Positions 10,655 to 23,316 of a stretch of DNA of 64,000 nucleotides are shown here, piece after piece; the stretch's first letter is position 1; each line of letters opens with the position of its first letter. The stretch is from Acanthacorydalis orientalis (taxonomy: Eukaryota > Arthropoda > Insecta > Megaloptera > Corydalidae): NCBI GenBank assembly GCA_034766995.1, contig CM068322.1, positions 677,089 to 741,088 on the forward strand. The letters are read 5' to 3'. A model generated the notes under the pieces. That model was not told the DNA's origin and did no database searches. It saw only the letters and a program-made list of their open reading frames with translations. Made by a program: the position numbers and the translations under genes.

Positions 10655-12320
10655 GCTGATAAAATATAAAAAAAATCATAATATGCTCTCTTTTTCTTTA
10701 CTTACATTGTTGTTAAATTAATGATAAAGCATGTAAAATAGTTATGACCGTTTCGATTTTTGTCTGTAGTTTAATACAATAAATTTATACCGACGAAGTC
10801 GAACCTCTACTCATGAATATTAAAAAAATTAACATTTCGTATTCACGAATATTTTATAGACCAAGAGACTGTGGATCCTCTTTACTTTATTTAATGAACA
10901 CAACACCTTATTTATAAATATACGACTTTAGAACTTACTTAAAATTAACTGATATAAAGCTGAATGCTACAAAAAAAATGTGAAGAAAATGTGTTTTGTG
11001 TTGTCTTCTCAAGAAGTGAATAAGTAGTCAGAACAACCAGTACGCTAAAATTTAAAGGAACTATAGTAAACTCCATTTAATACGACATTTTTGATTCCAG
11101 TTATGTACTATAATTATAAATATATTTAAAAAATTAAAATTTTATAAATATAATTTAATTATTTTTAAAGTATACATAAAAAAATCTATATAAAATTAAT
11201 GTGTTTTAATGATGTCTTAGAAATATATTAAACTGAACATATATCTTATACAAAAAAATCATTTAATTTACAAATATATTCCAAAAAGGACAATATGCTG
11301 GATTCACATATATTATTAGATATTTATATTTAGTAATTAAAAATAATAGTTCTTGTATTGATTGAATGTATTTTTTTATTTTGACCGATTTACGACGATT
11401 ATTAATTTGCTATAATAAATTAAAAACAGATAATAACTGTGACATTGTAATATTTCATTTTTTAAACATTTTAAATCCATTTAAAGCCTTTTAACCTATA
11501 GGAAACTTTACTTTTGCCAATAAAAGTTGGGAAATAATATATTTAAAGCACATTTAATTGTTATTTACGCTATAAAATCAATATTTTTATTTGTACAATG
11601 AATAATTAATGAAAGACATTTTCTATTTTACATTTTTGATAGACACAACCTATCGCTAATAAAAAAGTGACACAAGTACTAAATTATGAATGGTTAAGGT
11701 TTTAGTGTTAATAACAATGCATTTTTAGTTTTTTCTTTTCCCTGTAAAATTAAAAATTTTTCAATTGTATACTTTTTTCTTTCTAATTCAGATATGTATG
11801 TATACATATTCTCAGTTTTCATTTAAAATGTCACCCTTTTTACTAGACCTGTTTATTAAACATTTTTTAAATAAATATTAACATAAAGGTAAACAAACAA
11901 TAAAATTAAAATTTTATGAAATAAATGTCGACAAACCTGAAAAAAAATTAATAAATTAATTTCTAAATTTCTAATAATTCGAGAACAATAATTCTTAAGA
12001 AAAAGAAAAGACTGGAATTAAAATGTAGATTAAATATTCACATGAGTCAGTTACAAAATTGATATCAAAGTGCGGTTTCCTTGCTATATTGCATTACAAT
12101 TGAACAGTGAAATATCTATAATTCTTTTATTTTTAGAAGAAATAGAATTAAATAAAGAATATGTACACAATATAAGCTCAATTATTTGGCACTAAAATGT
12201 GTTTATAGTTCGAAAATCTAAGAAAATATGCATATATAAAAATATTGTCTATGAAAGAGTCATCATTGATTAATTAATTTATTACAACATATTTTAAATA
12301 TTATGTCAAGTATAATTATA
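10653..12320. other. AT-rich DNA, no gene seen
   Basis: No open frame or element end recognised over 1.7 kb. Confidence 0.6.
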
Positions 12321-12366
12321 ATTGTAGGATTTTGTACCTGTGATTACAGGTACAAAATCCTACAAT
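12321..12366. repeat. Perfect 46-bp hairpin
   Basis: Two 21-bp arms, beginning ATTGTAGGATTTTG and ending CAAAATCCTACAAT, pair without a mismatch around the loop GATT. Part of the right arm and its flank (CAAAATCCTACAA) recurs at 20091-20103. Transcription would give a stable stem. Confidence 0.9.
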
Positions 12367-12407
12367 AACGGGATTCCGTTGGCATATTATTCTGGGGGTG
12401 CTTTCCG

Positions 12408-12431
12408 ATAAAAGCAGACATTCAGCTGATC
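12408..12431. mobile_element. Relic of the 6.5-kb inverted-repeat element end
   Basis: CAGACATTCAGCTGATCC followed by TAAA closely matches the right TIR at 6610-6629 and the complement of the left TIR there. No partner end was found nearby, so this is a fragment. Confidence 0.35.
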
Positions 12432-12787
12432 CTAAATCAAGAGAATCCGCAGAATGATATGACAAGTATGTTATATAATAGGTATTAAAGTTTCAATTAA
12501 TTATTATTTATCTTCTTTGATATTAAAGACTAATCCATTTTTCAAATAGGTGAAAATGTCTAACATCAAATAATATGATATTAGTAGCGAGACAGTAAAA
12601 AGTGTGACTAATAGGTCAATATAAACGAGTTAATTTGAGTAATAATAATAATTTATGTCGAAAACATATTGAAGTAAGTCGACCTTATTTCTACTGTGTT
12701 TAAGGATATTTTTAATTTCTTTATTTTTTTAATAATAATAATAATAATATTAAATTTTTATTGAGCACTGTATATGTATGTATGTAA

Positions 12788-12842
<55 letters not shown>

Positions 12843-15074
12843 TCATGTTGTTAATAAAAAATTAAAAAATGTTACATACAATGGATAAAAAAATAAAAAT
12901 CAATTCATACCAATATATGTTTACAATAAAAATACATACAAATATAAACGAATAAAATATGAGTAAATTTAAACATAATTAAGCATAAAAAAATATATTT
13001 GTTAATGTCGATAACCAATATTTTTAAAGGTCACGTTATTTTCTGTTTATTTTGTTTTACGTTTAAATAAATGTTACTCTTACGTTTCAAAAGTTAATAC
13101 TTAACTTCAAATTTGATAATAATGTACACATACAACTAAATAGAATTATTCAAAAATAAAATTGATAAAAAGTAGTTCTCAATTAAATTCGGAGCATTAT
13201 TTATTTGTCTGCTATTTGTTTGTTACGCTTTTAAAATACTTTTGAAATAAATTTTATGTATTTATTGCTAATATGGATGTAAAATGCAATTTTAAGTTAT
13301 TAAAACAAAGTTAATCGTTGATCGATTTATATTTTTTTTATTAAAAAAAGTTAAATTGACAGCAGCAGTGACATAATTTATTAAGTAAAAATATACAGAT
13401 TCAAAAGTATATAACCACTATGTTAGGTAAATTTGCAGCTATTGTTTTATGTAATTTGGTCTCAAATGCCAGAGTTCAATTTTTAAATTTAATTTATTTG
13501 AAAATTGAATTAGTACTGTTAATGTCATTAATTTTTATTTTCAGTATTTTCACATTCTTCCGTACTTTTTAAATATTTTAGATATGATATAGATCTCAAG
13601 CAATTTAATACTGTACTGTAGCTACTAACAGTGAATTGTGTCTACGCAAAAAAATGATTTTGTAAAATAGGAGAACTTGTGTAAATAAATAATACTGTGA
13701 TACAAGGAATGTTTTATATTGTACAGAAATGACAAGTATATATTTTTTAAATGTACTAAGGATGCGGTGTTATTTGTAGTGTTTAGAATAAAATATAAGT
13801 TTAAAATTAAATTTAAATGTGAGTTTTTACTTTGCAATGTTTTTAATTAATTAGTAATTCTTCTTACATTTATAATTTTTGTCATTGTAGTTAAATTCAT
13901 TTTCACTAAAGAATTTTCACTTTCCACAAACCACCGATCATTTTTTGAAACAAAATGTTCAATAGTTGATTAATGATAATTTGAAATAATGATTTATACG
14001 CATTTCGATGTTGATACCGTCATAATTAGAGAAGTACAGCAGAGAAAAAATATACATTGGTGTTTAATTTTTCTGTACTTTAACGCTTTAAGCTTGGTGA
14101 TGTCGACATCTAAGTGAACATCAGCTATTCAATCTATACATTACCGATAATCAATTATTCAATATTTTCATCAGACATTATTTTTGTGGCGTGTAATAAG
14201 AGTAAAATTAATAAGTAAGTTAAATACTGGAAAAAATCCAAATATTTGAAGTAAATAAAATTATTATTAGCTTAAAAAAAACGTAGATAAAATTCGAAGA
14301 AAATTTTATCATTTGTGAAAAAAAAGTATTTTTAAATTCATTCGCGTTGTAATTATCAGCTATGATTTATGGACTTAGTACTTAGTTATTACGAACAGAA
14401 GAAATTGGCATAATTTGGATTAAATTTAAATAACGACTACGTCAGGTAAAAAATTTAATTCTAAGCTAAAAAAAATTTTTATTGACAAATAAAAAATGTG
14501 TTAATTCATTTGAGTTTTAATAAAAGAAATATTAGTTTTATTAATTTTTTGTGTTTTTTTTTTCAAAAGTTCGAGTCTGTTGTCGGTCGATATGTTTTAT
14601 TTTAGGATTAAAATTTTAGTTTTAATCAATATTTGTTTAAATAATTATATGTTTTTAAATAATCGATTCAAAAAATTAATACTTCTTTATAAACAAATAT
14701 GACGCAAATATGTGCAGTACTAACTTAATAATTGTAGCTAGTTAGAGATATTTTCGTAATTATTGGATTCGGAGCAATTATTTAACACTCATTACCGCTT
14801 ACGAAGCTGTTTATTATTATAACATATATAGAGATTTCAAGAATATACAATGTATTTATATGTTGCCGATTGAAGTGAAAAATATTAAACAAGTGTTAAA
14901 TTCAAAATATGTTTCCCTTTGTAAATCTAAAAACACTACTTTTATTATAAAATTTCAGTTATCTGACAAAGATTAAGATTTTAAATACACACTGTTAATT
15001 TAATATTTATAACATTGTACCAGTAGAAAATGATTTTGTAAAGTTTATCGTATTCGTCAAGAAGTCTTATATTC
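12432..15074. other. AT-rich DNA, no gene seen
   Basis: Contains (TAA)n-like sequence near 12730-12750 and an (AT)n run at 12789-12836. No coding or element signal otherwise. Confidence 0.6.
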
Positions 15075-15240
15075 TGAAATATTTAAAATTTTATCTAATA
15101 AAGAGCATACATAAAAATATTATATAAAAATAAAAATATAAAATAATAAAAATAATAAAAATATTATAATAGCTTATTCATACAAAAGTATTGCTTTTGT
15201 AGATGTTTTTTTAATGAAATTGATTATTGGCAGTGTTTAT
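15075..15240 (+). repeat. Dispersed repeat, copy 1
   Basis: Matches 19861-19977 nearly base for base (TGAAATATTTAAAATTTT start, ATTATTGGCAGTGTTTAT end). It carries an extra 49 bp of A-rich simple sequence after ATAAAAATATTA. Family unknown. Confidence 0.85.
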
Positions 15241-15750
15241 AATTTTTATATAATATTTCTTTTAAAAGCATGGTAGTTTTTTACATGTTAAATGTTTTAT
15301 TTTTCTGCGTAAATTCGAATAACATGATTATTTTGCAATACAGTTTTGATTTAAATTACTGATAGTATTTATATGCCAAACGTTTTGTTTATTTCTAATT
15401 TTTTTTTGATTTTTCAATAACTAATATAAAAAGTGATTTATATTTATAAAATACATATAAACGTTTTTGAACAGAATTTCTCCACGTTAAGTACAATTTT
15501 ACAAATATTTAATACGTTTAATCAGTGATATAATTTATCAGAAAATATTGAAGTCATAATATATATTGAATATTTTTCAGTATATACCAAGTATTGTCGT
15601 TTTTAAGTTTATTTTACAATTTAGAAAAAGGTTAAAAATTATACTCTAGAAGACATCTCGAGGAGACACTATTTTATATTTTTTGTAAAACGATTATCAA
15701 ATTAACTTTACTGTGAAAATATGTTTTTAACAAAATGAAACTATGTATAT

Positions 15751-15790
<40 letters not shown>

Positions 15791-16410
15791 TAAAATACCG
15801 TATAATGTATAATTAATCATTAATTATTTCAACGAATAATTATTTGTGTAATAGAAACATGACAGTGTTCTAATTTATAGCAATATAAATATTTACATGA
15901 AATTGTTTTGAAAATAATATACTTTTTTCTATTAAACAAATAAATGTGTACGCCTTTTTAACGTGACCTTACTAAATAAATAGTTTGAAAAACAATTATT
16001 ATTCATTTCTCATTATGACATTTTAAATCAACCTTCTTTGTTTCATCTAACGCTTTCTTTCTTTTATATTATTTTATAATATTTACGATACTATTTCTTC
16101 TTGTTATACAACACAACATCACCAAACAGATAAATCTACATTTACAGTTGAATCTAAAAGCTTATTAAGAGATTATTTATAATAAATTAGTCGTTATTCT
16201 TTACATAAATTACTGAAAATATAATCAATATATGTAACACGAAAAACTGATGTATAACAAAATTTCATTATTATTATTATATTATAATAATTATTATTTT
16301 TATTTTATATAGAATTACCAATAATTCTTATCAGTTCAGTGCATGCGTTTGTATAAAATTATATTAATACATACATACATACATACAAACATACATACAT
16401 ATTAATATTA

Positions 16411-16417
<7 letters not shown>
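15241..16417. other. AT-rich DNA, no gene seen
   Basis: A short (AT)n lies at 15760-15786; (ACAT)n lies at 16368-16399. Confidence 0.6.

Positions 16418-16452
<35 letters not shown>
16418..16452. repeat. (AT)n microsatellite
   Basis: Pure TA run of about 17 units. Confidence 0.95.
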
Positions 16453-16454
<2 letters not shown>

Positions 16455-16649
16455 CGATTATAAATTTCTGTACCTTTGCTATACATTTTTTAGCTTCTTA
16501 AATAAATTAAAATATACATATCAAACTAAAAAATAATTCAAAAATATATAGTTATGTATTAGTAAAAAAAATGTATAGTTATGTATTGTATTAATGTCCT
16601 GAAATAATACATAATCCATAATGCTTAAAATATATTAATAAATATATTA

Positions 16650-16655
<6 letters not shown>

Positions 16656-16690
<35 letters not shown>

Positions 16691-16691
16691 G

Positions 16692-16745
<54 letters not shown>
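16656..16745. repeat. (AT)n microsatellite
   Basis: TA run with one CATATGTATAA interruption. Confidence 0.95.
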
Positions 16746-16748
<3 letters not shown>

Positions 16749-17295
16749 CATGTATATAAATAAATGTACTTAAAAATATTATTTCTGTTGTCAATTTCAT
16801 ACAAAACACATTTATACAAATTCTTCACTCTTGAATTATTATATAATTCTCCTGTTCTATTATTTAAAACTGTGTTAATTCAATATTAATGGCAATAAAT
16901 TCTATAAATGTTTTATTGTATTAAAAGAAAGATTTTAAAAATATTTAAAAGACCAAAATTATTCATTTGATAGACGGGATCTCTTGGAATAATGTTGGTT
17001 TTATATTTAAAAGACAAACTTGAAGTATAATTCTTTATAGAAATGTAATTTTACTTCTTTAAAACAATAGTCTAAAAGAAATTAATTTGTAAACAATTAC
17101 TATTTAATTTCAGATATTAATTAACATATTTGTAGTTAACATAGTGTGATCTGACATTGTTTTGTCGTGTAATCTATACAAGGACAGTAATTTATGTTAA
17201 AATCCCTTTGAAACGTATCCTCAGTCGTACCGTTCAATTATTTATTAAATAATAATATAAAATAAGATTGTTTTATAAAATGAAAATTGATATTA

Positions 17296-17297
<2 letters not shown>
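16746..17297. other. No gene seen
   Basis: AT-rich. Nothing recognised. Confidence 0.6.
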
Positions 17298-17339
<42 letters not shown>

Positions 17340-17340
17340 A

Positions 17341-17386
<46 letters not shown>
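17298..17386. repeat. (AT)n microsatellite
   Basis: Two TA runs separated by TGTGTGTGTATATTTA. Confidence 0.95.
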
Positions 17387-17388
<2 letters not shown>

Positions 17389-18395
17389 TGAAGAAAATAA
17401 TTATTCATACATCTTATAATATAGGTGAAATCATATAGACGAATTTTCATTATAATAATTTAAAGTTAGCAAAAATAGTATTGAGAAGAGTGAATAAATA
17501 TGAAATAGTATAATTTTCTTTGAAGAACACGCTACTACTTTCAGTCAGACGATACTTAATCATTAATCGTCAAATTTATGAGAATATATGGAGTGCAATA
17601 AATGCATAGTCGATGCATGTCACTCAGTGCCATACATATTTCATTTGAAGATTCTGGGATCGACTAAACTATGAAATTACGAAAGTACTAAGTAACTGAT
17701 TAAAGTTGTATGTACTTGGCCAAATAGAGCATACTTTATTGGCATTTTTTTAAAAATTATTATAGTTGTTTGAATATGTGCGAATCTGATTAAATTATTC
17801 AATGAAAATTTTAAAACCATGTGTATTTTGTATTACACATTACGCTGGCTTTTTTTCTTCTGTAAAACGTCTATTACCTAAAGCGAGTTTTATACACGTC
17901 ATAAGATGCAATTTTGAATAATAAATACTAGAAATAAAAATATTGAAAAATTCTATTTTTATTTAGTTAAATTTTGAAAATGTGTAAAAAATGTATTATA
18001 TGTTTGTTTTTGCATTTCCTTTTTAAACAAATACTTAATCCAAATTATTATTTTTAATACGGAAAATATAATATTGTATATTTAATTACACTTTGATAAA
18101 TTAATGTTTACACATAGTATTGGTTTTATTCGATACGTAAAATTATATATTTTCATTGAAATAAATCTTCTGTAAAAGTGATTCAAATATTGTTACTAAT
18201 TATCATTGAAATAATAGTTATTGATCTTTATAATTTGTATACATATTTATTTATGGTCAATGTATTTGTTGTTTTATCAATTACAATGAGTTTAATTTCA
18301 ATAATGGATTTTGAAGATACGATTTTTTCATTTACAATTATGGTTGTGCATGTCAGAAAACAATAACGCTACAAATATGATAATTTCATATATAA
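17387..18395. other. No gene seen
   Basis: A 62-codon open frame at 18178-18366 is hydrophobic and low-complexity. I do not consider it a gene. Confidence 0.55.
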
Positions 18396-18632
<237 letters not shown>

Positions 18633-18982
18633 TATAACTGTTTAATAATATTTTTATACAAAAAAATATTTTCACTTTATTTTAATGATACATGTATCTT
18701 AAAATCAAATATGGCCATATAAAAATGGTTGATTTAAAAAATATTTACATGTAATCTTTTTGTATAGTTCATTCTCATTCGCTCTGTCTTTCTTTCGTTC
18801 ATGATTACACATACATATATATTAAAAAATAATAGAAATTTGAACGCATGCTACTGGGATAAAAGTTACTGGTAATAGCAGCTTATCCGCCAGCTTACGG
18901 ATAAAGACGAAAATGCCCGAACATGGGCGAAAATGTTTGAACGTTTCGAACAGCGCAATATCAATGTGAATGTGAAGTTCAT

Positions 18983-19063
18983 TGTTGCTGTTCGAGAGAA
19001 TAGTGTCTGGAACGCTTCCAAAAGCTCTTGAAGAATCCTTTCTTTTTGTGGCTTTCGTCACCT
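18983..19063 (-). CDS. Candidate terminal coding exon, unrecognised gene
   Basis: On the minus strand an acceptor-like TTTGTTATAG precedes a frame reading GDESHKKKGFF, continuing KSFWKRSRH and ending YSLEQQQ then TGA. The segment is far GC-richer than its surroundings, and the basic, aromatic tail looks like a real protein C-terminus. I do not recognise the protein. Two other frames are also open across this GC-rich island (18845-19063): a 79-codon frame on the same strand and a 50-codon frame on the plus strand. The reading chosen here is therefore an inference. Downstream sequence to about 18845 would be 3' UTR if this frame is right. Confidence 0.35.
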
Positions 19064-19810
19064 ATAACAAAGAATTAAGTATTAATCGAACGAATTGTTT
19101 TATTTATAACAGACGAAAAGCATTTTTCATATCTAATTTAATATTAATTTGCAATTAGAATAAACACTTTTTATTATGTATATAATGACTAGAATAAGTT
19201 TGAAACCAAGTTGGTTTATATTTAATAGTATGGGAATACCATGTACTTCGATACAAAACTATTAATTATGTGAACCAGCGAACATGTACGTAAAAATCAA
19301 AACGAATAAAAAATTTAATTAATGTATTCCATTTTAGAAATACAAACAGTAACAGGAATACAAGAGAAAATGTTTTTATGGTAGCTAAAAAAGAAAAAGT
19401 AAAATTACTATAATAATACATATACTACTTCTATTTATTTGGAACAGATCTGCAGGAGAGAATATTTAAATTATAAAGGAAAAATAATATATTAGGTGTA
19501 TGAATTAATTCGGTACCTTTTTTTTATAAAAAAAATGAATGTTTACAGAAGAATGGAATATATTTCAATCTTCAAAATATTTCTCATTATTTTGTATAAC
19601 TTTGCTCCATCTGTTGGATAACTGAGGAATTCCTTGTTGAAAAAATGACGGCTTTGAGTCGATGAATTCGCAATGAATTTTAAAGCCTCTTTCACTGTTT
19701 TAGAATTTTTTACATATTTTATGCGTCACAATGTCTTTTCCCAAAGTCGAACAAATCATTATCACGATTTCGACAAATTTTTTTTCAAATGGAATGTGAA
19801 AAGTATGCAA

Positions 19811-20020
19811 TACCTATCCTGCTTGTCAGACTCCATCGTGGTAATTAAAATTTAAAAATTTGAAATATTTAAAATTTTGTCTAATAAAGAGCATACATAA
19901 AAATATTAGCTTATTCATACAAAAGTATTGCTTTTGTAGATGTTCTTTTAATGAAATTGATTATTGGCAGTGTTTATTTGTGTTACCTATCCTGCTTTTC
20001 AGACTCCATCGTGGTAATTA
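19811..20020. repeat. 37-bp direct repeats flanking 136 bp
   Basis: TACCTATCCTGCTT..GACTCCATCGTGGTAATTA occurs at 19811-19847 and 19984-20020 with one mismatch. Most of the spacer is the dispersed repeat shared with 15 kb. Confidence 0.9.
19861..19977 (+). repeat. Dispersed repeat, copy 2
   Basis: 117-bp counterpart of 15075-15240, lacking the 49-bp A-rich insert. It sits between the two 37-bp direct repeats inside the mariner relic. Confidence 0.85.
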
Positions 20021-20674
20021 TTGTTTAGTGAGGTTATGCCAATTACTTGGCCAAGATATATAGTGTTTTTAAATATGAAGGTTGGCACTGCAAAATCCTA
20101 CAACGACGAGATAATATTTTAATTTTAAAATGTTATGATTGATTCAATTTAAAGGCATAAAATTATTTTTTACACCTAATCGTATATAAAAACGTTAATA
20201 TATTTATATAGTTAATATAAAAACAGAACTAATAATTTTGTGAATGTTTATAACGATTGCTCAGTATATGAGTCATAAAAGTAATGAAGTTTTTAGGATT
20301 TGATTTAGGAAGTGGGTGTAAAAGACTTTTATTGTTAGTGAAAAGAAAATTATTTTTTTAACCGAGCATAACGGGTCATTATTATAATTAGAATTTATAA
20401 TCAGATATTCTGTGTCATATTCTTTATTTTTATCGTTTGCACTATTTTTATTGTTATTTGTTGTAACGTAGTCAAAATGGTATCATACTAGTCCATGTGT
20501 TCTAGAATCACTTCTAGCGTCTCATTTGTTAGCAAAACATTTTATTATTCAATTATTCAATTTTTTTATTACCCGAAAATCGTAAATAATAATTGTAAAA
20601 ATTACACCGATACATCCATGTATTTTTCACATGAATTTATGTTTAATACATGCTACGTTTAGTAGGTAACTTAC
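20021..20674. other. No gene seen
   Basis: Contains GGTTGGCACTGCAAAATCC followed by TACAA at about 20080-20103, which shares its end with the 12.3-kb hairpin. Otherwise AT-rich. Confidence 0.5.
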
Positions 20675-20744
20675 CCATGAACTAAGATATGCTGTCCTAG
20701 GCATAGACGGATAGTGGTATAACTCAAGGTATGAATCATCGGTA
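20675..20744 (-). CDS. Candidate internal coding exon, unrecognised gene
   Basis: On the minus strand an acceptor (AACTCAG) is followed by 70 nt reading, after one leftover base, TDDSYLELYHYPSMP then RTAYLSSW. The frame ends exactly at a consensus donor, TGG/GTAAGTT. A stop lies just upstream of the acceptor in this frame, as expected at an intron boundary. The patch is GC-richer than its flanks. It lies 1.6 kb 5' of the candidate terminal exon on the same strand. It ends in phase 0, whereas that exon's preferred frame needs one carried base, so they are not proven to be adjacent exons. No family is recognised. Confidence 0.35.
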
Positions 20745-20988
20745 CTGAGTTAACGTGTCTAATCTTTCAATATTAATAATAAAAAAATGTCGGAATCTGA
20801 AATATTTTTTTCGATTATGTACACTATTTAAAGTACACCTCGTATCATTCGTTACGTGTCGAATGCAGCGTATCTTAGGAGATATTTTGATCAAAATTTT
20901 TTGGATAATTTTTTAGTCAAGTAAATGAAATATTCTTGAATTTATTCGAATTCGATCTTGACCAGGTCTATGCCACTCGCTTATACTG

Positions 20989-20991
<3 letters not shown>

Positions 20992-21061
<70 letters not shown>
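20992..21061. repeat. (AT)n microsatellite
   Basis: About 70 bp of pure TA, bordering the GC-richer patch that follows. Confidence 0.95.
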
Positions 21062-21063
<2 letters not shown>

Positions 21064-21190
21064 CCTGGCTAGAGAATATAAATGTCACCAGGTGACGCTA
21101 CCAATAGGTTGGATCTCAGACCCCTCTCTTTCTCTCACTGCTCTTTACGTTCTTGTCGCACTTATTATTTACATGTGTTTGAAACTAACC
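21062..21190 (-). other. GC-richer patch ending in (AT)n, possible retroposon 3' end
   Basis: Read on the minus strand, a GC-richer segment with a GA-rich stretch ends in CTCTAGCCAGGGAATATA and passes into the TA tract. This resembles the LINE tails elsewhere in the window. No RT motif or TSD was found, so the retroposon reading is inference. Confidence 0.25.
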
Positions 21191-21690
21191 TAAATCTGTA
21201 ACTGTACGCGAAATCTTTGTTGACTTCTCGTTCTGTACATTAGTAACAATACAATTTGTATACTGTTTATATTTTATGTATGATTACAATCTATTAATTC
21301 AACCCAATAACGTATTAGTTTTGTTCATTTTACTATAATTACCAAGTAAAATTTAATTGAATTTAATTAATAAAAATCTGGACAATACGGGTTTGATAAG
21401 GTAGATTCTATACATTTCTACGGATTGCTGTTAATTAGGGAATCTATCCATACATTTCCTGCAATAAACTTTCTAAAATTATTTGGGTAAAATGGGTAAC
21501 AAGAATTTTTAAAACTCGTGCTCAGAAGTACCGACCTACTCTAGTGCCACTACATGAATAGTTTACAGAGTTTACAGGACAATATTTTGTTCTATTCTGA
21601 AGACGAAAAAACCATATATTTTTTTAGTATAATTAAATTGATTTGAGTCTGTCTAATTTGTCTAATTAAGATGAAGTCTTTAGAGTGTAT
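21191..21690. other. No gene seen
   Basis: AT-rich with no recognised signal. Confidence 0.55.
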
Positions 21691-21802
<112 letters not shown>

Positions 21803-21979
21803 AGAAAATAAAACCCAGTTTATTATATATGAAGATCTTAATATATTAGTGTATACAATACTTTTATGTAGTAACAAAATTATAAAAAAATCTACCAACA
21901 ATCGATATTTGTTAATTAACAAATGACGTGGGATTGGTCCACGTCATTTCTATTCATAAATGTGTATATATATAAAATA

Positions 21980-22111
21980 TATATGTATTACAAAGGGTTG
22001 GAGCTGTATGATCTCGGAGGGAAAACGCTTATAGCACTCATAAAAGGGGTCTTACCAGTACGACACGATAGAATAGAGGCCAGTAGTACGATGCCCTTGA
22101 ATCTATTATAA
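21980..22111. other. Unidentified GC-richer patch
   Basis: On the plus strand a frame reads GLELYDLGGKTLIALIKG then VLPVRHDRIEASSTMP before a stop at about 22110. The other strand also stays open, with a GTAAGA donor-like site. Left flank is TA-rich. It could be coding or a retroposon remnant; neither can be shown. Confidence 0.25.
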
Positions 22112-22228
22112 TGTTTATATACATTCTTATAATAACATCAACTGTTATCCTGCTATTATACAAAATATTTATATTCAGTTAGTGTCACTAGTTGTATGAA
22201 AGTATTGACTTATAAGTGTGTGTGAGTG

Positions 22229-22310
<82 letters not shown>
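22229..22310. repeat. (AT)n microsatellite
   Basis: Two TA runs separated by CACATT. Confidence 0.95.
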
Positions 22311-22317
<7 letters not shown>

Positions 22318-22367
22318 GCTATAATATTATATATTCGTCTATAACCCATTTAAACGTGTATATGTAG

Positions 22368-22455
22368 GTCTGATCTGAAGAAATATGATTATCACAGAAA
22401 CATGATGCGGACCGGAAGTGATATGTCGTCGGACGGAAGTTCGATAATATCGACA
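22368..22455 (+). CDS. Candidate internal coding exon, unrecognised gene
   Basis: An acceptor (TATATGTAG) is followed by 88 nt: one leftover base, then 29 codons reading SDLKKYDYHRNMMRTGS and DMSSDGSSIIST. The frame ends precisely at a perfect donor, ACA/GTAAGT. The other two plus-strand frames hit stops within the first few codons. The segment is about half GC, twice the background. The polypyrimidine tract is weak, and a retroposon origin is possible because (AT)n tracts lie on both sides. No homologue is recognised. Confidence 0.35.
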
Positions 22456-22588
22456 GTAAGTGGCATGTGCCAAAGAGACGTGGTTTGAATTTGTCATTTC
22501 ATTTAGGTGTGTTCGTTTAATAGAGAAGCGAACGATTTGAGTACATGCTTTTATTACTTCTTTATACTGAGATTCAATTAACAAAGAG

Positions 22589-22589
<1 letters not shown>

Positions 22590-22643
<54 letters not shown>
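22590..22643. repeat. (AT)n microsatellite
   Basis: TA run with one AAATA break. Confidence 0.95.
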
Positions 22644-22649
<6 letters not shown>

Positions 22650-22977
22650 TACTAGTATAATGTATATTATACCAGTTTAATGAGTTTGAAAGACATTTAT
22701 TGCAGATATTATAAATTAACAAAATTCTTTATTTTCAATTTAATTTTATCATTTATTGTGTTAGCATTAACTACTGTTCATTAGTATTTCCAAATTGAAT
22801 AGGATCAACTATTCCTGTAGATATTAGCAAAGTAACATATGATAATATTATTTGTTTTTCTTATTTTTCTGTAAGCGATTTAACTGCATTATTAATTTTA
22901 ATTTTAAGTAATACCAATTAAGATTGTTAGTAATAATTTTAGCTTATTAACTTCATTGAATTTGTTTCCTTCTTAGC

Positions 22978-22979
<2 letters not shown>
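22644..22979. other. No gene seen
   Basis: AT-rich, nothing recognised. Confidence 0.55.

Positions 22980-23022
<43 letters not shown>
22980..23022. repeat. (AT)n microsatellite
   Basis: Pure TA run of about 21 units. Confidence 0.95.
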
Positions 23023-23023
<1 letters not shown>

Positions 23024-23089
23024 GCGTGTCGTTTGAAAAATTTGGTAAATTTCTATGATATGGTGCCACCATTAATTTGGAACGTCACG

Positions 23090-23316
23090 GCTATCAAGGG
23101 TCACTTTTCAAACTGGCATAGGTGAAACTCCAGAAACGACGCGTTGTTCACGTTCTACGGATGTTTGAAGCGATCATTATAACAGTTGCCACAAAAATGG
23201 GAAAAAACGAGCAGGCCTTTTGCGTCGATTCGTCATTGTGAATGAAACATGGATCCATCACTACACACCTGAGTCAAAGCATCAAAGTAATGAATAAGGA
23301 CTGGTGAAAGTAAGTG
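23090..23316 (+). pseudogene. mariner transposase middle fragment
   Basis: A frameshifted segment encodes the region before and around the first catalytic residue of a mariner DD34D transposase. It ends with RRFVIVNETWIHHY-like text (read RFVIVNETWIHHYTPESKH). The conserved Asp of VDETW is Asn here. Both ends of the transposase and both TIRs are missing. It lies about 70 bp from a TA tract. Confidence 0.75.

Larger units (their letters stand above)
19492..20020 (-). mobile_element. Internally deleted mariner relic with duplicated 5' coding end
   Basis: The 3' TIR TTAGGTGTATGAATTAATTC starts at 19492 after a TA. Reading leftwards on the minus strand, the N-terminus (MESDKQDRYC, ATG at 19836) passes into stops. 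A mariner C-terminus then reads FFQQGIPQLSNRW, VIQNN and EKYFED. The middle of the transposase is missing. A 37-bp piece covering the start codon is present twice (19811-19847 and 19984-20020), separated by 136 bp. A sibling 3' end lies at 55165-55436. The 5' TIR was not located. Confidence 0.7.
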
